From the NCBI RefSeq assembly GCF_900637055.1, contig NZ_LR134338.1, forward strand, positions 3,544,001 to 3,608,000: a DNA stretch of 64,000 bases, in the 5' to 3' direction. The notes under the pieces are model-generated. The model saw only the letters and a list, made by a program, of their open reading frames with translations. It searched no databases and had not been told where the DNA came from. This document shows, in pieces, positions 9,306 to 18,597 of the stretch. The stretch comes from Brevibacillus brevis (GTDB lineage: Bacteria > Bacillota > Bacilli > Brevibacillales > Brevibacillaceae). The position numbers were made by a program, and so were the translations under genes. Within the stretch, counting starts at the first letter, position 1, and each line of letters begins with the position of its first letter.

Positions 9306-9797
9306 TCAACGGTAGTTAATAAATTGCACTTCCAATGGAAGATCAGCCTTGCGGATCGCGTTGATGATTTGCTGCAATTCGTCCTTGCTTTTTCCCGTCA
9401 CGCGAATTTGATCGTCTTGAATCTGTGTTTTCACTTTGAGTCCTGTATCTTTGATGATGCTGTTGATCTTTTTCGCATTGTCTTTGTCGATCCCCTGCAC
9501 CAGCTTGACACGTTGACGGACAGTACCGCCCGCTGCCGGTTCCATTTTGCCGTAGTCGAGGTTTTTAATCGGGACATCCCGTTTGACGAGCTTCCCAAGC
9601 AAAATGTCTTTTACCTGACTGAGCTTGAAGTCGTCATCGGAGACGAGGACGAGCTCTTCCTTTTCCAAGGAAATGCTGCTCTTGCTCCCTTTGAAGTCAA
9701 AGCGATTTTCTATTTCTTTTAATGCGGTCTGAATCGCATTGTTCACTTCGGACAACTCTACTTTGGACACGATATCAAATGAGCTCTCTTTACTCAA
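9306..9797 (-). CDS. yajQ: YajQ-family nucleotide-binding protein
   Basis: 163 residues matching the UPF0234/YajQ family along the full length: N-terminal [13 protein letters not shown], then FDFKGS, and the C-terminal [10 protein letters not shown]. Family members bind nucleic acid or nucleotides, and cyclic di-GMP binding was shown for one homologue; the role in Firmicutes is not settled. The start is TTG after AGAGGGGAA. It lies 20 bp downstream of the SDR gene, so both are probably on one transcript, and just ahead of the MITE-like repeat. The family call is secure. Confidence 0.93.
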   Translation of the reverse strand: MSKESSFDIVSKVELSEVNNAIQTALKEIENRFDFKGSKSSISLEKEELVLVSDDDFKLSQVKDILLGKLVKRDVPIKNLDYGKMEPAAGGTVRQRVKLVQGIDKDNAKKINSIIKDTGLKVKTQIQDDQIRVTGKSKDELQQIINAIRKADLPLEVQFINYR

Positions 9798-9817
9798 AGG
9801 AATTCCCCTCTCTTTTA

Positions 9818-10606
9818 TTAGATCGCACGGATCAAGCCACCGTCGACGAGGAAGGATTGACCTGTCACGTAGCTGTTTGCTGGCGAAGCCAAGAACGTCA
9901 CCATGCGAGCAAACTCATCAGGCTGACCGTATCTGCCCAATGGGATTTGCTTCTCCCAATTTTCCCTAACTTCATCAGTACTGATGCTCTTCGCCTCTGC
10001 GGCAAGCCCATCCAGTTGTGCCACCCGATCCGTCGCAATTCTGCCAGGCCCAATGGTGTTAATCAGAATCCCATCTGGTCCTAGTTCTGAAGAAAGCGTC
10101 TTGGAAAGGCCCAATACCCCTGTTCGAAACGTATTGGACAGAAGCAAATTCTCAATTGGCTGTTTAAAGGACGAAGAAGCGAAATTGATGATTCTTCCAA
10201 ATTGGTTCGCTCGCATATGAGGCAAAACAGCACGAATGGCACGTACATAGCTGAGCAAATTTAGCTGGAAGGCTTGCATCCACTGTTCGTCGGTGAGCTG
10301 ATCGAATCTGCCTGCTGCAGGCCCACCTGAATTGTTGATTAAAATATCGACGCTGCCAAAATGCTTGACCGTTTCTTCGACAACTCGTTTAATATCATCT
10401 TCCTTTGTCACATCCACGGTTACAGCAAGAGGGGATTTTCCAGTAGCCTGTTCGATCTCTGCACGTACGATTTCCAGAGCAGCTTCATCTCTACCGCATA
10501 TCGTGACATTCGCTCCTTCTTGGGCGAGGCACTGCGCTGTTGCTTTCCCCAATCCTTTTGAAGAGGCGAGTACCAGAGCCGTTTTTCCTTGCAAAAATAG
10601 ATCCAT
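9818..10606 (-). CDS. Short-chain dehydrogenase/reductase, atypical BKR-like group
   Basis: 262 residues with the SDR Rossmann fold. The cofactor loop reads ASSKGLG instead of TGxxxGxG. The NNSGG motif replaces NNAG, the serine region SSSFK is present, but the usual YxxxK is absent: the aligned place reads [11 protein letters not shown]. This fits the FabG-like subgroup known to deviate in both the NAD motif and the catalytic tetrad. Normal Tyr/Lys catalysis is therefore doubtful. The ATG at 10606 was chosen because AAAGGAG lies 7 bp before it; two ATGs upstream are badly spaced. It probably forms an operon with yajQ. Confidence 0.85.
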   Translation of the reverse strand: MDLFLQGKTALVLASSKGLGKATAQCLAQEGANVTICGRDEAALEIVRAEIEQATGKSPLAVTVDVTKEDDIKRVVEETVKHFGSVDILINNSGGPAAGRFDQLTDEQWMQAFQLNLLSYVRAIRAVLPHMRANQFGRIINFASSSFKQPIENLLLSNTFRTGVLGLSKTLSSELGPDGILINTIGPGRIATDRVAQLDGLAAEAKSISTDEVRENWEKQIPLGRYGQPDEFARMVTFLASPANSYVTGQSFLVDGGLIRAI

Positions 10607-10681
10607 GTGCATGCTCCTTTCATGGTTCACTCATGTATGTATCTTGATCTCTTTATTCTACAGAACTTTCAGACGAAGGAA

Positions 10682-10722
10682 AAGCAAAAGAGAAGGGGGA
10701 CAGCACATACTCCCCTTCTCTT
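10682..10722 (-). terminator. Terminator of the RND efflux operon
   Basis: On the minus strand AAGAGAAGGGG pairs with CCCCTTCTCTT and is followed by TTGCTTTT. It starts about 10 bp after the pump gene's stop. Confidence 0.9.
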
Positions 10723-10730
10723 GCGAATCA

Positions 10731-13700
10731 TTATACCTCTGTCGGAGGTACGTTCTTATCTTTGTTTTGTTTCGCCTCTCGTTTTGCTTCGCGCTTCGCT
10801 TGGCGAGCCGCTTTGCGCGCCAGTCTTCTTGCCTTCGCCCCCTCAAACAGGGAGTACAGTACTGGAACGAGCACCAGCGTGACGATAGTATGGAAGATCA
10901 AGCCAGCGATTACGGCAGTTGCGAGCGGCGCTTCCAAATCAGAGCCTTCCGCCATCGCAAGTCCCATCGGAAGCATCCCGAGAATCGCCGTCAGCTTCGT
11001 CATGATAACAGGACGAATCCGTTCTTTGGTTCCTTGGATAATGGCTTCGGCTGTCTCCATTCCACGCTTGCGGAGCAAGTTGATCCGGTCGATCAGGAGA
11101 ATCGCATTGGAAACGACGATACCGACCAGCATAATGATCCCAATCATCGCCATTTCACCGAATGTCCGCTGTGTAAGGACGAATCCTAACACGACACCGA
11201 CCAGAGCCATTGGAATGGTCAGCATGATGATAAACGGCTGGGAAAGACGTCCGAACTGAGCAACCATGACGACATAGATCAATGCGAGTACACCGACGAA
11301 GACGAAGATCGCTTGTGTCATGTTCGTGCTTTGCTCTTTCAATTTTCCGGCGATCTCTACTTTGTAGCCCGCTGGAATCACTACACCTGGAAGCTTCTCT
11401 CCGATCTCACGACCAACTCCAGCCAAATCGCCACCTTGAAGCTCAGCAGAAACGGTGATAATCCGCTCGCCTTTTTTGTGCTGAATCGTAACAGGAGATT
11501 TGCTATAGGTCATCTCTACCAAGTCAACCAAAGGTACTGCTGCACCATTTTTCGCGCTCACCATGACGTTTTTGAGTTGATCCGGGTGCTTCAGCCAGTT
11601 ATCAGGCATTTTAGCCACAACGTCCACTTCGATTCCGTCCTGCGTGATAGATGTAATTTGTTGGCTGCCAATCAGCACACTCAACTGTTGTAACAACGAA
11701 CGATGATCTACATTCAGCCTTGCGAGAGCTTCTTCTTTTGGCAATAACGTGACCTTTTCCTTGCCTTCTTTAAAGTCGTTGCGAATGTTGCCAACACCGG
11801 AGATAGTAGAAAGCATTCCTTCCAAATCGGTAGCGATCTTGCTCAACTGCTCCATGTCGTCCCCGAAGATTTCCAATTGGATCGGCGCACTGCCACCCTG
11901 CTGTCCGTAAGACATAGAGACCGATTCAATTCCTGGCAATCCATTCAAAATATTGTTGATATCTTCATTCAAAGCTTCCTTATCCCGTGTTCTTTCTGTT
12001 TTCGGAATCAAGGAAATGAATAACTCTGCGCCTTCCTTGGAAGCGAAGAAGAATACATCGTTAATTTCGGGGATTTTCCGCAGAGCTTCTTCCCCGGCGA
12101 CTGCTGCTTTTTGTGTCTTTTCAATTGTAGCCCCAATCGGCATGTCAATGTTGGCAAAAATGATATTTTCATTAGGATTGATCCCTTGGCCTGTTTTCAT
12201 CATAGGCGTAAGGAATACAGATCCAACTAGCATCGCAATCGCCAGTAGAATCGTTTTGACGCGATGTCTAATCGCAATCTGTAAGAGACCGCTGAACGCA
12301 CGGATGATAAAGTGTTCTTTCCCTTCTCCTTCTAGCGAAACATGCTTATCCTTTTGCAAGAAGCGATTGGAGAATACGGGAACAAAAAAGAATGCGGCGA
12401 TGGTTGAAGCGATAATGGCAGCAGATACGGTAAACGCGATCGTTCCCAAAATCGGTTTGAGCCAGTCTTCAAAATCTGCAAGGACGAGCGGCAAGAAAAC
12501 GATAATAATCGTAAGCTGTGAAGTAAACACAGGCGTCAATACTTCTCTCGTTCCTTTTACAATCGCCTGTTTGAGCTCCTCGCCTTTTTCTCGATAGTGA
12601 TAAATACTCTCCAGCACCACAATCGCGGCGTCAACAATCAATCCGACTGATAAGCTCAAGGACAACAAGCTGATCATGTCAATGTTGTACCCGCCGATTT
12701 TCATTGCGATAAATGTCATAAAAGCAGAGAGTGGCAGTGTCGTTGCAATGACGAGAGTAACCCTCCAGTTACGAAGGAAAACGAACAGGATGATAATCGC
12801 GAGCGCACCACCGATCATCACATCACGACTGAGGTTGGAAACCGCATGCTTAATGAAGGAAGCTCCTTCAAACATCACTTTGATGGTATACTTGCCATTC
12901 GCTTCTGCGATTAATTCGCGAACAACTTCTTCTACCTTCGCTTGCGTGGTGATCAAATCATAGCCATCAGCTCGTGTGACGCTCAAATGAACAAAAACGG
13001 AGCTGTTCGTAAGGGCTACTGAATCTTTCACTTTTCCACGCAAGTCTTCAATGTCTGCGAGCTGATCTAGGGAAACCGCTCCCTTCGGCGTATCGATCGA
13101 CAGTGCTCTCATTTCCTCCGCATTTTGGTACGAGTTGTCGATCATGACTACCGTGTCAAAACCTGTGTTCTCCAGCGTCCCAATCCCTTGTTTCCAGTTC
13201 GTATCCTGCAGTTGCGAGATAACTGCCGAAGGATTGGTTTGATACGCATTCAATCGCTCAGGCAACAGGGAAACGGCTATTTTATTTTCGAAGCTTCGGT
13301 CAGAAACAGATACTTCCTTGACACCTTCGATTTCCTCAATGCGGTCCTTGATCGATGTTTTGGCCAGACTCAGCATCGTCTTCGGATCAGCGCCTACGAG
13401 GGCGTAGTCAATCATTTGTTCGCCACCAAAGCTGCTCTGGTTGACTTCTACGGAATCAATGGCTTTCGGGAAACCGTTGCGAAGGCGGTTGACGGCATTT
13501 TGTACATCTTGCTTGACTTGCTCGCCTTTTCCTTCATTCGCAGAAATATTGATACTAACGTAGCCAGCACTCGTTGAAGAATAATAATTTTTAATATCAT
13601 TAATCGATTTTAGCTCTTGTTCTACTTTTTTCGTTATTTTCTCTTCCATTTCTTCAGGAGGAAGTGACCCACCCGAAATTCGAACAAAAATGTCCGGGAA

Positions 13701-13826
13701 GTTCGTCTTCGGTACCAATTCAATATTAAAGCTGAACAAGGACCCCAGTCCGGCAATGACGAGCAAAAAAGTAAACAAATAGACAATCAGTTGTCTCTTA
13801 AGCAAAAAGAGAATCATCTTGTTCAT
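10731..13826 (-). CDS. RND (AcrB/SwrC-type) multidrug efflux transporter
   Basis: A 1031-residue inner-membrane proton antiporter. The first membrane helix (about residues 10-30) is followed by a large extracytoplasmic loop, a helix bundle around residues 340-480, a second loop, and a final bundle near 860-1010. The repeated-halves architecture and length fit HAE1/SwrC pumps. B. subtilis SwrC exports surfactin, so a lipopeptide or antibiotic substrate is plausible but unproven. The C-terminus is very basic (RRLARKAARQAKREAKREAK). Its ATG lies 4 bp after the adaptor gene's stop, with AAGGGAG in the adaptor's last codons. Unlike the lone swrC of B. subtilis it has a dedicated adaptor. Confidence 0.93.
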   Translation of the reverse strand: MNKMILFLLKRQLIVYLFTFLLVIAGLGSLFSFNIELVPKTNFPDIFVRISGGSLPPEEMEEKITKKVEQELKSINDIKNYYSSTSAGYVSINISANEGKGEQVKQDVQNAVNRLRNGFPKAIDSVEVNQSSFGGEQMIDYALVGADPKTMLSLAKTSIKDRIEEIEGVKEVSVSDRSFENKIAVSLLPERLNAYQTNPSAVISQLQDTNWKQGIGTLENTGFDTVVMIDNSYQNAEEMRALSIDTPKGAVSLDQLADIEDLRGKVKDSVALTNSSVFVHLSVTRADGYDLITTQAKVEEVVRELIAEANGKYTIKVMFEGASFIKHAVSNLSRDVMIGGALAIIILFVFLRNWRVTLVIATTLPLSAFMTFIAMKIGGYNIDMISLLSLSLSVGLIVDAAIVVLESIYHYREKGEELKQAIVKGTREVLTPVFTSQLTIIIVFLPLVLADFEDWLKPILGTIAFTVSAAIIASTIAAFFFVPVFSNRFLQKDKHVSLEGEGKEHFIIRAFSGLLQIAIRHRVKTILLAIAMLVGSVFLTPMMKTGQGINPNENIIFANIDMPIGATIEKTQKAAVAGEEALRKIPEINDVFFFASKEGAELFISLIPKTERTRDKEALNEDINNILNGLPGIESVSMSYGQQGGSAPIQLEIFGDDMEQLSKIATDLEGMLSTISGVGNIRNDFKEGKEKVTLLPKEEALARLNVDHRSLLQQLSVLIGSQQITSITQDGIEVDVVAKMPDNWLKHPDQLKNVMVSAKNGAAVPLVDLVEMTYSKSPVTIQHKKGERIITVSAELQGGDLAGVGREIGEKLPGVVIPAGYKVEIAGKLKEQSTNMTQAIFVFVGVLALIYVVMVAQFGRLSQPFIIMLTIPMALVGVVLGFVLTQRTFGEMAMIGIIMLVGIVVSNAILLIDRINLLRKRGMETAEAIIQGTKERIRPVIMTKLTAILGMLPMGLAMAEGSDLEAPLATAVIAGLIFHTIVTLVLVPVLYSLFEGAKARRLARKAARQAKREAKREAKQNKDKNVPPTEV

Positions 13827-13830
13827 GCAG

Positions 13831-15054
13831 CTATTCTCCCTTCGCCTCTACTTTTTGCCCTTCGACATAGAATGTAATCCCACTTCGCAGGAGCTGGTCG
13901 CCTTCTTTCACTCCGGAAACGATTTCGATGGAGTCTCCGACCATTTGACCGGTCTTCACTGGTTTTCTCACAGTCAGTCCATTCTCTACTGCCATCACAT
14001 AATGGTCTGTTTGACTCACGCCGACACTTTCCAGCGGCACGAGGAAGCCATTCACTTGGCGCGGCACCTCAATCGTCGCGGCCATTCCTCCACGCCAGTA
14101 ACCATCTGCATTCGGTATCGTGATCTCAACGCGGTACTTCCCTGTATCCTTGTTTACAACTGGAGATATAAATGCAATGGTTCCTTCACTTTTCTTACCA
14201 TCGTCCGACAAAGCCTGCACCTTGGTTTTCTCACGGAATTGACCGATCAAATCATTGGAAACATCCAGGGTTACCTTCATTTCGGACAGGTCAACGAGTC
14301 GAATGATTTCCTGACCTGGAGACACCTGCTCACCAATTTGCAAGTTCACATCCACCACTGTTCCTGTGAATGGTGCCTGAATTTTCGCATCATCCAAGCT
14401 CTTTTTCGCACGGTCTACACCGCCGGCAGCAGCTTTAATCGATGCGTTGGCGACCATGACATCTTCTGGTTCCGCTCCTTTTTGAAGTTCATTCAAAGAC
14501 AGCTGAGCATCGCGCAGGGTAATCTCTGCTTGCGTCACGGCCCGTTTACTCGCATTTATTTCGTTTTGCGAAATGGCTCCGCCAGCAAACAGCTTCTCAT
14601 TTGTTACGAGGTCCTGCTTTGCTTTATCCAGACTGTCTTGCGCGCTTTTTACCTGCAAACGCTTCTGCTCAATTGCTTCTGCTGTCGCTCCCTTTAACGC
14701 CTTGATTTTCCGCGCTGCTGCTTCCTCGACCTGCCCCTGTGCCGCTGCAATTTCTTTTTGGTGGTAACGGGTATCCAATGTGGCCAATAGTTGACCTTGC
14801 GCGATTTTTGCACCTTTGGTCGCGGAGATCGCTGAGATCGTTCCCCCCGTACCAAACGACAACACCGCGTCCCGCTTGGCTTCTACCATCCCTGTAACTG
14901 CGAGCATCACTGGCTTTGTTGCTTTTTGAACCTTCACTACCTCTACTACCTTCGCCTTTGCCTCTGTCTGCTGCGGTGCCTCTGGTGCTGGCGCTGAGCA
15001 ACCTGCTGCGACCAACATTACCGAAGCCAGAATAATCGATGCCCGTTTTTTCAC
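13831..15054 (-). CDS. RND efflux adaptor (membrane fusion) lipoprotein
   Basis: A 407-residue HlyD/AcrA-like adaptor. The signal peptide ends in the lipobox VAAGC near residue 19, so the protein is a lipoprotein on the outer face of the membrane. A lipoyl-like half motif GTGGTISAI is near residue 70. A long coiled-coil hairpin follows (about 100-190, rich in Ala, Lys, Glu and Gln), then the second lipoyl half (IQAPFTGTVVDVNLQIGEQV) and beta-barrel regions. It starts with GTG after GGAGGAATTCTT. It is the first gene of the two-gene operon with the pump. Confidence 0.92.
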   Translation of the reverse strand: MKKRASIILASVMLVAAGCSAPAPEAPQQTEAKAKVVEVVKVQKATKPVMLAVTGMVEAKRDAVLSFGTGGTISAISATKGAKIAQGQLLATLDTRYHQKEIAAAQGQVEEAAARKIKALKGATAEAIEQKRLQVKSAQDSLDKAKQDLVTNEKLFAGGAISQNEINASKRAVTQAEITLRDAQLSLNELQKGAEPEDVMVANASIKAAAGGVDRAKKSLDDAKIQAPFTGTVVDVNLQIGEQVSPGQEIIRLVDLSEMKVTLDVSNDLIGQFREKTKVQALSDDGKKSEGTIAFISPVVNKDTGKYRVEITIPNADGYWRGGMAATIEVPRQVNGFLVPLESVGVSQTDHYVMAVENGLTVRKPVKTGQMVGDSIEIVSGVKEGDQLLRSGITFYVEGQKVEAKGE

Positions 15055-15146
15055 AAGAATTCCTCCAAATTTTCACAATCATTCCTCATGGCGTAATTGT
15101 GCCAGTTTTTACCTCTGCTGCAAAACAGTCAGCGGGTGGAAATTCA

Positions 15147-15166
15147 TCTCCGCCCCGAGACGGAGA
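15147..15166 (-). other. Leader hairpin upstream of the efflux operon
   Basis: TCTCCG pairs with CGGAGA around an 8-base loop, within the untranslated leader between the ECF-like promoter and the adaptor gene. It directly follows an AGGAGGTGTTG stretch. It may be a regulatory hairpin; no T-run follows it. Confidence 0.35.
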
Positions 15167-15192
15167 CCAACACCTCCTAGCGCATAAATAGA

Positions 15193-15218
15193 TACGCAAA
15201 GAAAATGGGAAAGTTACC
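15193..15218 (-). promoter_or_regulatory. Likely ECF-sigma promoter of the efflux operon
   Basis: On the minus strand GGTAAC is followed by 16 bp (TTTCCCATTTTCTTTG) and then CGTA. This matches the AAC...CGTA pattern with T-rich spacer used by SigW-type ECF factors. It lies about 140 bp in front of the adaptor start. Confidence 0.5.
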
Positions 15219-15286
15219 GTATTTTGGACGACTTAAAGAAAAATTTTACAAAAGGGCCATGAGAGGAGACGTTTTCCACAGAAGTG

Positions 15287-15325
15287 CAAAAAAGGCAGCC
15301 AAGTCTTGGACTTGAACTGCCTTTC
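15287..15325 (-). terminator. Terminator of pepF
   Basis: On the minus strand AAAGGCAG pairs with CTGCCTTT, with inner pairing CAAGTCC/GACTTG, followed by a T-run. It begins just after the pepF stop. Confidence 0.92.
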
Positions 15326-15337
15326 GGATATCGTTTC

Positions 15338-17149
15338 TTAGTTTTGTGTGACCAGCTGTTCCAGTTCTTCGAGCAATTCCTTAAAAACACTCAATGCTTC
15401 CGCAATCGGTGTTGGCGACGTCATGTCTACGCCTGCTCCCTTGAGCAGATTGAGCGGATAATCTGAGCTGCCACCCTTGAGGAACTGCAAATAGCGATCC
15501 ACAGCTGGCTGACCTTCCTCCAAAATCTGCTTGGAAAGAGACGTCGCGGCCGAGAAGCCAGTCGCGTACTTATACACATAGAAGCCGCGATAGAAATGAG
15601 GAATCCGCGCCCATTCCAAATCAACTTCGCTGTCTACTACCATATCTGGACCGTGATAGGCAACATTGAGCTCACGGTAAATCGTACTGAGAGATTCGGC
15701 AGTCAGCGGCTCTCCCTGCTCTTCTTTTGCATGCACAATTTTCTCAAACTCGGCAAACATGGTTTGACGGAATACCGTACCACGGAACTGCTCCAGATAA
15801 TGATTAATCAAGTACATGCGCTGTTTCTTGTCTGTCGTCGTCTCGAGCAAATGATTCATCAGAAGTGCTTCGTTCAGTGTGGAGGCCACTTCTGCTACGA
15901 AAATCTTGTAATCAGCATAGGTGTAAGGCTGTGCGTGGTTGGAATAGTAGCTATGCAAAGCATGCCCCATCTCATGCGCCAGTGTAAACATGTTGTTGAC
16001 ATTGTCCTGATAGTTCATGAGCACAAACGGGTGTGACGTATAAGCGCCCCATGAATAGGCTCCGCTTGTCTTCCCTTCATTTTCATGCACATCGATCCAA
16101 CCGTTGGAAAAGCCCTCATCCAAAATGCGACCGTACTCTTCGCCCAGTGGATGTAGTGCTTCTTTAATCGTTGAGACAGCCTGATCATACGGGATTTTCA
16201 TGTCCGTCTCAGGTACGATCGGCACATACAAATCGTACATGTGCAATTCATCAACACCCAATAATTTTTTGCGCAAGGCAATGTATCGGTGCATGAGCGG
16301 AAGATGCTCATGGATCGTTGCAATCAGGTTATCGTAAACAGGAAGCTCCACATTATCGGCAAACAAAGCTGCGTACAGGGCAGACGGATATTTTCTCGTC
16401 CGTGCGTAGAAAACATCCCCTTTAATCGCAGATGTCAACGAGGCAGCAATCGTATTGCGGAACTTGCCATACGTACTGTACAGCGCTTCGAATGCTTCTT
16501 TTCGCACGCGTCGGTCTTTGCTTTCCATGAACTGCGTATAGCGTCCCTTGGTCAGCTCGACTTCCTCACCGTTTTCATCCGTGATCATCGGAAATTTCAT
16601 GTCCGCGTTGTTGAGCATTCCAAAAATTTTGGAAGGAGAAGACGCAAGCTCGCTCATGTTTGCCAGCAATGCTTCTTCCTCGGAAGATAGCGTATGTGGC
16701 TTAAAGCGGGTAATCTCTTCCAACAAAATGCGGTAGTGTTCAAGACCTTCTACTTCTTTTATCCACGATTGCAAGTCTTCCGTGGGAATGGCCAAAATCT
16801 CTGGCTGTATGTACGAAATGGAACCGTATACTTGCGTGCTCAGGCTGGTCGCCCTGTCAGTCAGACCTTGATACTTGCTGTTCGCATTGTCTTCATCTCG
16901 ACGCATACGTGCATAGACGTACACTTGATCAAGCGTCTTCAACAATTCATCTTGCAGAGTCAACACGGCCAGCAACTGTTTACCGGAAGTAGCTAGAGAG
17001 CCTTTCATTGCTGCGATTTTTTCTGTGAGCTGTTTTACTTTTTGTACGTCCGCTTCCCAATCATTATCAGTGGGATACATGTCCTCGAGACGCCATTTGT
17101 ATTCTGCGGGGACGTCACTGCGTTTCGGCAGTGTTTTGCTTTTATTCAC
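15338..17149 (-). CDS. pepF: Oligoendopeptidase F (M3 family)
   Basis: A cytosolic zinc metallopeptidase of about 603 residues that trims oligopeptides. The zinc motif HEMGHALH (HExxH) lies around residue 390, and the third ligand Glu follows in FVAEVASTLNE. Both match the M3B family. The GTG at 17149 was chosen because AGGGAG sits 8 bp before it and the protein then begins with the typical NKSKTLPKRSDVPAEYKWRLEDM. An ATG at 17200 would add 17 unrelated residues. It is monocistronic with a strong terminator. Confidence 0.93.
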   Translation of the reverse strand: MNKSKTLPKRSDVPAEYKWRLEDMYPTDNDWEADVQKVKQLTEKIAAMKGSLATSGKQLLAVLTLQDELLKTLDQVYVYARMRRDEDNANSKYQGLTDRATSLSTQVYGSISYIQPEILAIPTEDLQSWIKEVEGLEHYRILLEEITRFKPHTLSSEEEALLANMSELASSPSKIFGMLNNADMKFPMITDENGEEVELTKGRYTQFMESKDRRVRKEAFEALYSTYGKFRNTIAASLTSAIKGDVFYARTRKYPSALYAALFADNVELPVYDNLIATIHEHLPLMHRYIALRKKLLGVDELHMYDLYVPIVPETDMKIPYDQAVSTIKEALHPLGEEYGRILDEGFSNGWIDVHENEGKTSGAYSWGAYTSHPFVLMNYQDNVNNMFTLAHEMGHALHSYYSNHAQPYTYADYKIFVAEVASTLNEALLMNHLLETTTDKKQRMYLINHYLEQFRGTVFRQTMFAEFEKIVHAKEEQGEPLTAESLSTIYRELNVAYHGPDMVVDSEVDLEWARIPHFYRGFYVYKYATGFSAATSLSKQILEEGQPAVDRYLQFLKGGSSDYPLNLLKGAGVDMTSPTPIAEALSVFKELLEELEQLVTQN

Positions 17150-17265
17150 CGTGATCACTCCCTCGTTATTCATGTAAGATGAAATGGTCAAATCATCCAT
17201 ATGTGTATCCTATCGTATTATGCCTACAGGTTCAAATCAGTCAGGCACTTTCACGATTTTCCACA

Positions 17266-17305
17266 GAAAAAAAGCCGAGCTTTCCCGAAATGGAAAAGTC
17301 AGCTT
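17266..17305 (-). terminator. Terminator of the polysaccharide operon
   Basis: On the minus strand an imperfect stem (GAAGCTGACTTTTCC against GGGAAAGCTCGGCTT) is followed by seven Ts. It overlaps the stop codon of the UDP-glucose dehydrogenase-like gene. Confidence 0.8.
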
Positions 17306-18585
17306 CTCCCTACTCCGATATAGTGAAAGCCTGCTTCCTTCACCTCCTGGTTCGGCCAGGCATTTCGTCCGTCTACCAAGAGCGGCTGCGTCATGCTTTG
17401 ATGAACCTGTTTCCAATCCAGTTGGACACACTGTTCCCATTCTGTGACCAATAATGCGGCGTGTGCTCCCTCGCATGCTTCTGCCGCGGATTGCGTGTAT
17501 GTGACCTGCGGAAACTGCTTGCTGACACTAGGTACTCCAATCGGATCGAACGCCTTCACGGAAGCACCTCTTTGCAGGAGTGCTTCTATCAATTTGAGCG
17601 ATGGCGCTTCGCGGATGTCATCCGTATCCGGTTTAAACGTCAACCCCAAAACGGCAATTTCTTTGCCTTTTAGATCAGGGAGTTGCAAGCACAACTGCTC
17701 CAAAAACCAGGCAGGCTGCGTAGCATTCACCTCTCGCACTTTATCCAAAATGCTTAAGTGAATATTGTGCTCAGCTGCGAGCTGCAATAACGCAATCGTA
17801 TCCTTCGGAAAACAGGAGCCGCCATATCCTACTCCTGCCCGTAAAAATTGCGGACCGATTCGGCTGTCCAGTCCCATTCCCCGCGAGATCGTCACGATAT
17901 CCGTCCCGAGCGCGGTACTTAACCGTGCTAGCTCATTCATGAAGGAAATTCGGGTGGCCAAAAATGCATTCGAAGCGTATTTGATCAGCTCTGCGTTTGC
18001 TCTGGTGGTGATTACTCGCGGTGCCATCACGCCATTGTACAGCTCCTCCATGCGCGCCGCTGCCTGAGGATTATCTACGCCAATGACGATTCGCGAAGGC
18101 TCCAATGCGTCCAATAATGCACTCCCTTCCCGTAAAAACTCCGGGTTGGACGCAACAGATACTCCTTGGCAGCCAGCCAGCATCCCCGCGACTTTTTCGC
18201 CAGTTCCGACTGGTACGGTACTCTTGATTACCACGATGCGTTCTTGCGGTGCGAGCGAATGGACCTTTTCAATGTCTGAAACAGCCCCGAGTAAATACGT
18301 TAAATCGGCTGTGCCGTCTGCTGCTTCAGGTGTCCCTACACAAATATAAAAGATCTCTGCGTCCTTTGCCTCTGTCAGATCCGTATAAAAAGCAAGCGCG
18401 CCATCATCCAGTACTTTTTTCAATGCCTCATCTAAGCCCGGCTCGTAAATCGGCGAGATCCCTTGGCGCAATTTTTCTACTTTGGATGCAACGAGGTCAA
18501 TACCAGTTACCTGATGACCGTTCATGGCAAGGGAGACAGCAGTCGTCAAACCTACGTAACCGGTCCCAATAACGGCAACTTTCAT
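17299..18585 (-). CDS. UDP-glucose/nucleotide-sugar 6-dehydrogenase (YtcA/TuaD-like)
   Basis: 428 residues that oxidise a UDP-hexose to the uronic acid with two NAD+. The N-terminal Rossmann motif is GTGYVGLTTAV (7-17). The central active-site motif GGSCFPKD contains the catalytic cysteine (near residue 258). The C-terminal UDP-binding domain begins at GLTFKPDTDDIREAPS. It is the last gene of the seven-gene cluster, 12 bp after the GT4 gene, and would supply UDP-glucuronate (or similar) to its glycosyltransferases. By context it corresponds to B. subtilis YtcA; TuaD has the same chemistry. Confidence 0.92.
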   Translation of the reverse strand: MKVAVIGTGYVGLTTAVSLAMNGHQVTGIDLVASKVEKLRQGISPIYEPGLDEALKKVLDDGALAFYTDLTEAKDAEIFYICVGTPEAADGTADLTYLLGAVSDIEKVHSLAPQERIVVIKSTVPVGTGEKVAGMLAGCQGVSVASNPEFLREGSALLDALEPSRIVIGVDNPQAAARMEELYNGVMAPRVITTRANAELIKYASNAFLATRISFMNELARLSTALGTDIVTISRGMGLDSRIGPQFLRAGVGYGGSCFPKDTIALLQLAAEHNIHLSILDKVREVNATQPAWFLEQLCLQLPDLKGKEIAVLGLTFKPDTDDIREAPSLKLIEALLQRGASVKAFDPIGVPSVSKQFPQVTYTQSAAEACEGAHAALLVTEWEQCVQLDWKQVHQSMTQPLLVDGRNAWPNQEVKEAGFHYIGVGRS

Positions 18586-18597
18586 TCCTTCACCTCA

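Noticed and set aside
10332-11189. Plus-strand frame of 285 codons spanning the SDR and pump gene ends
   Set aside because: It crosses the terminator of the efflux operon and lies antisense to two well-supported genes.
13819-14697. Plus-strand frame of 292 codons over the adaptor gene
   Set aside because: It is antisense to the HlyD-like adaptor. The Cys/His-rich composition is typical of shadow frames here.
15055-15080. Rex-type operator (TTGTGAAAATTTGG) ahead of the adaptor gene
   Set aside because: Only one half-site fits TTGTGAA-N4-TTCACAA.
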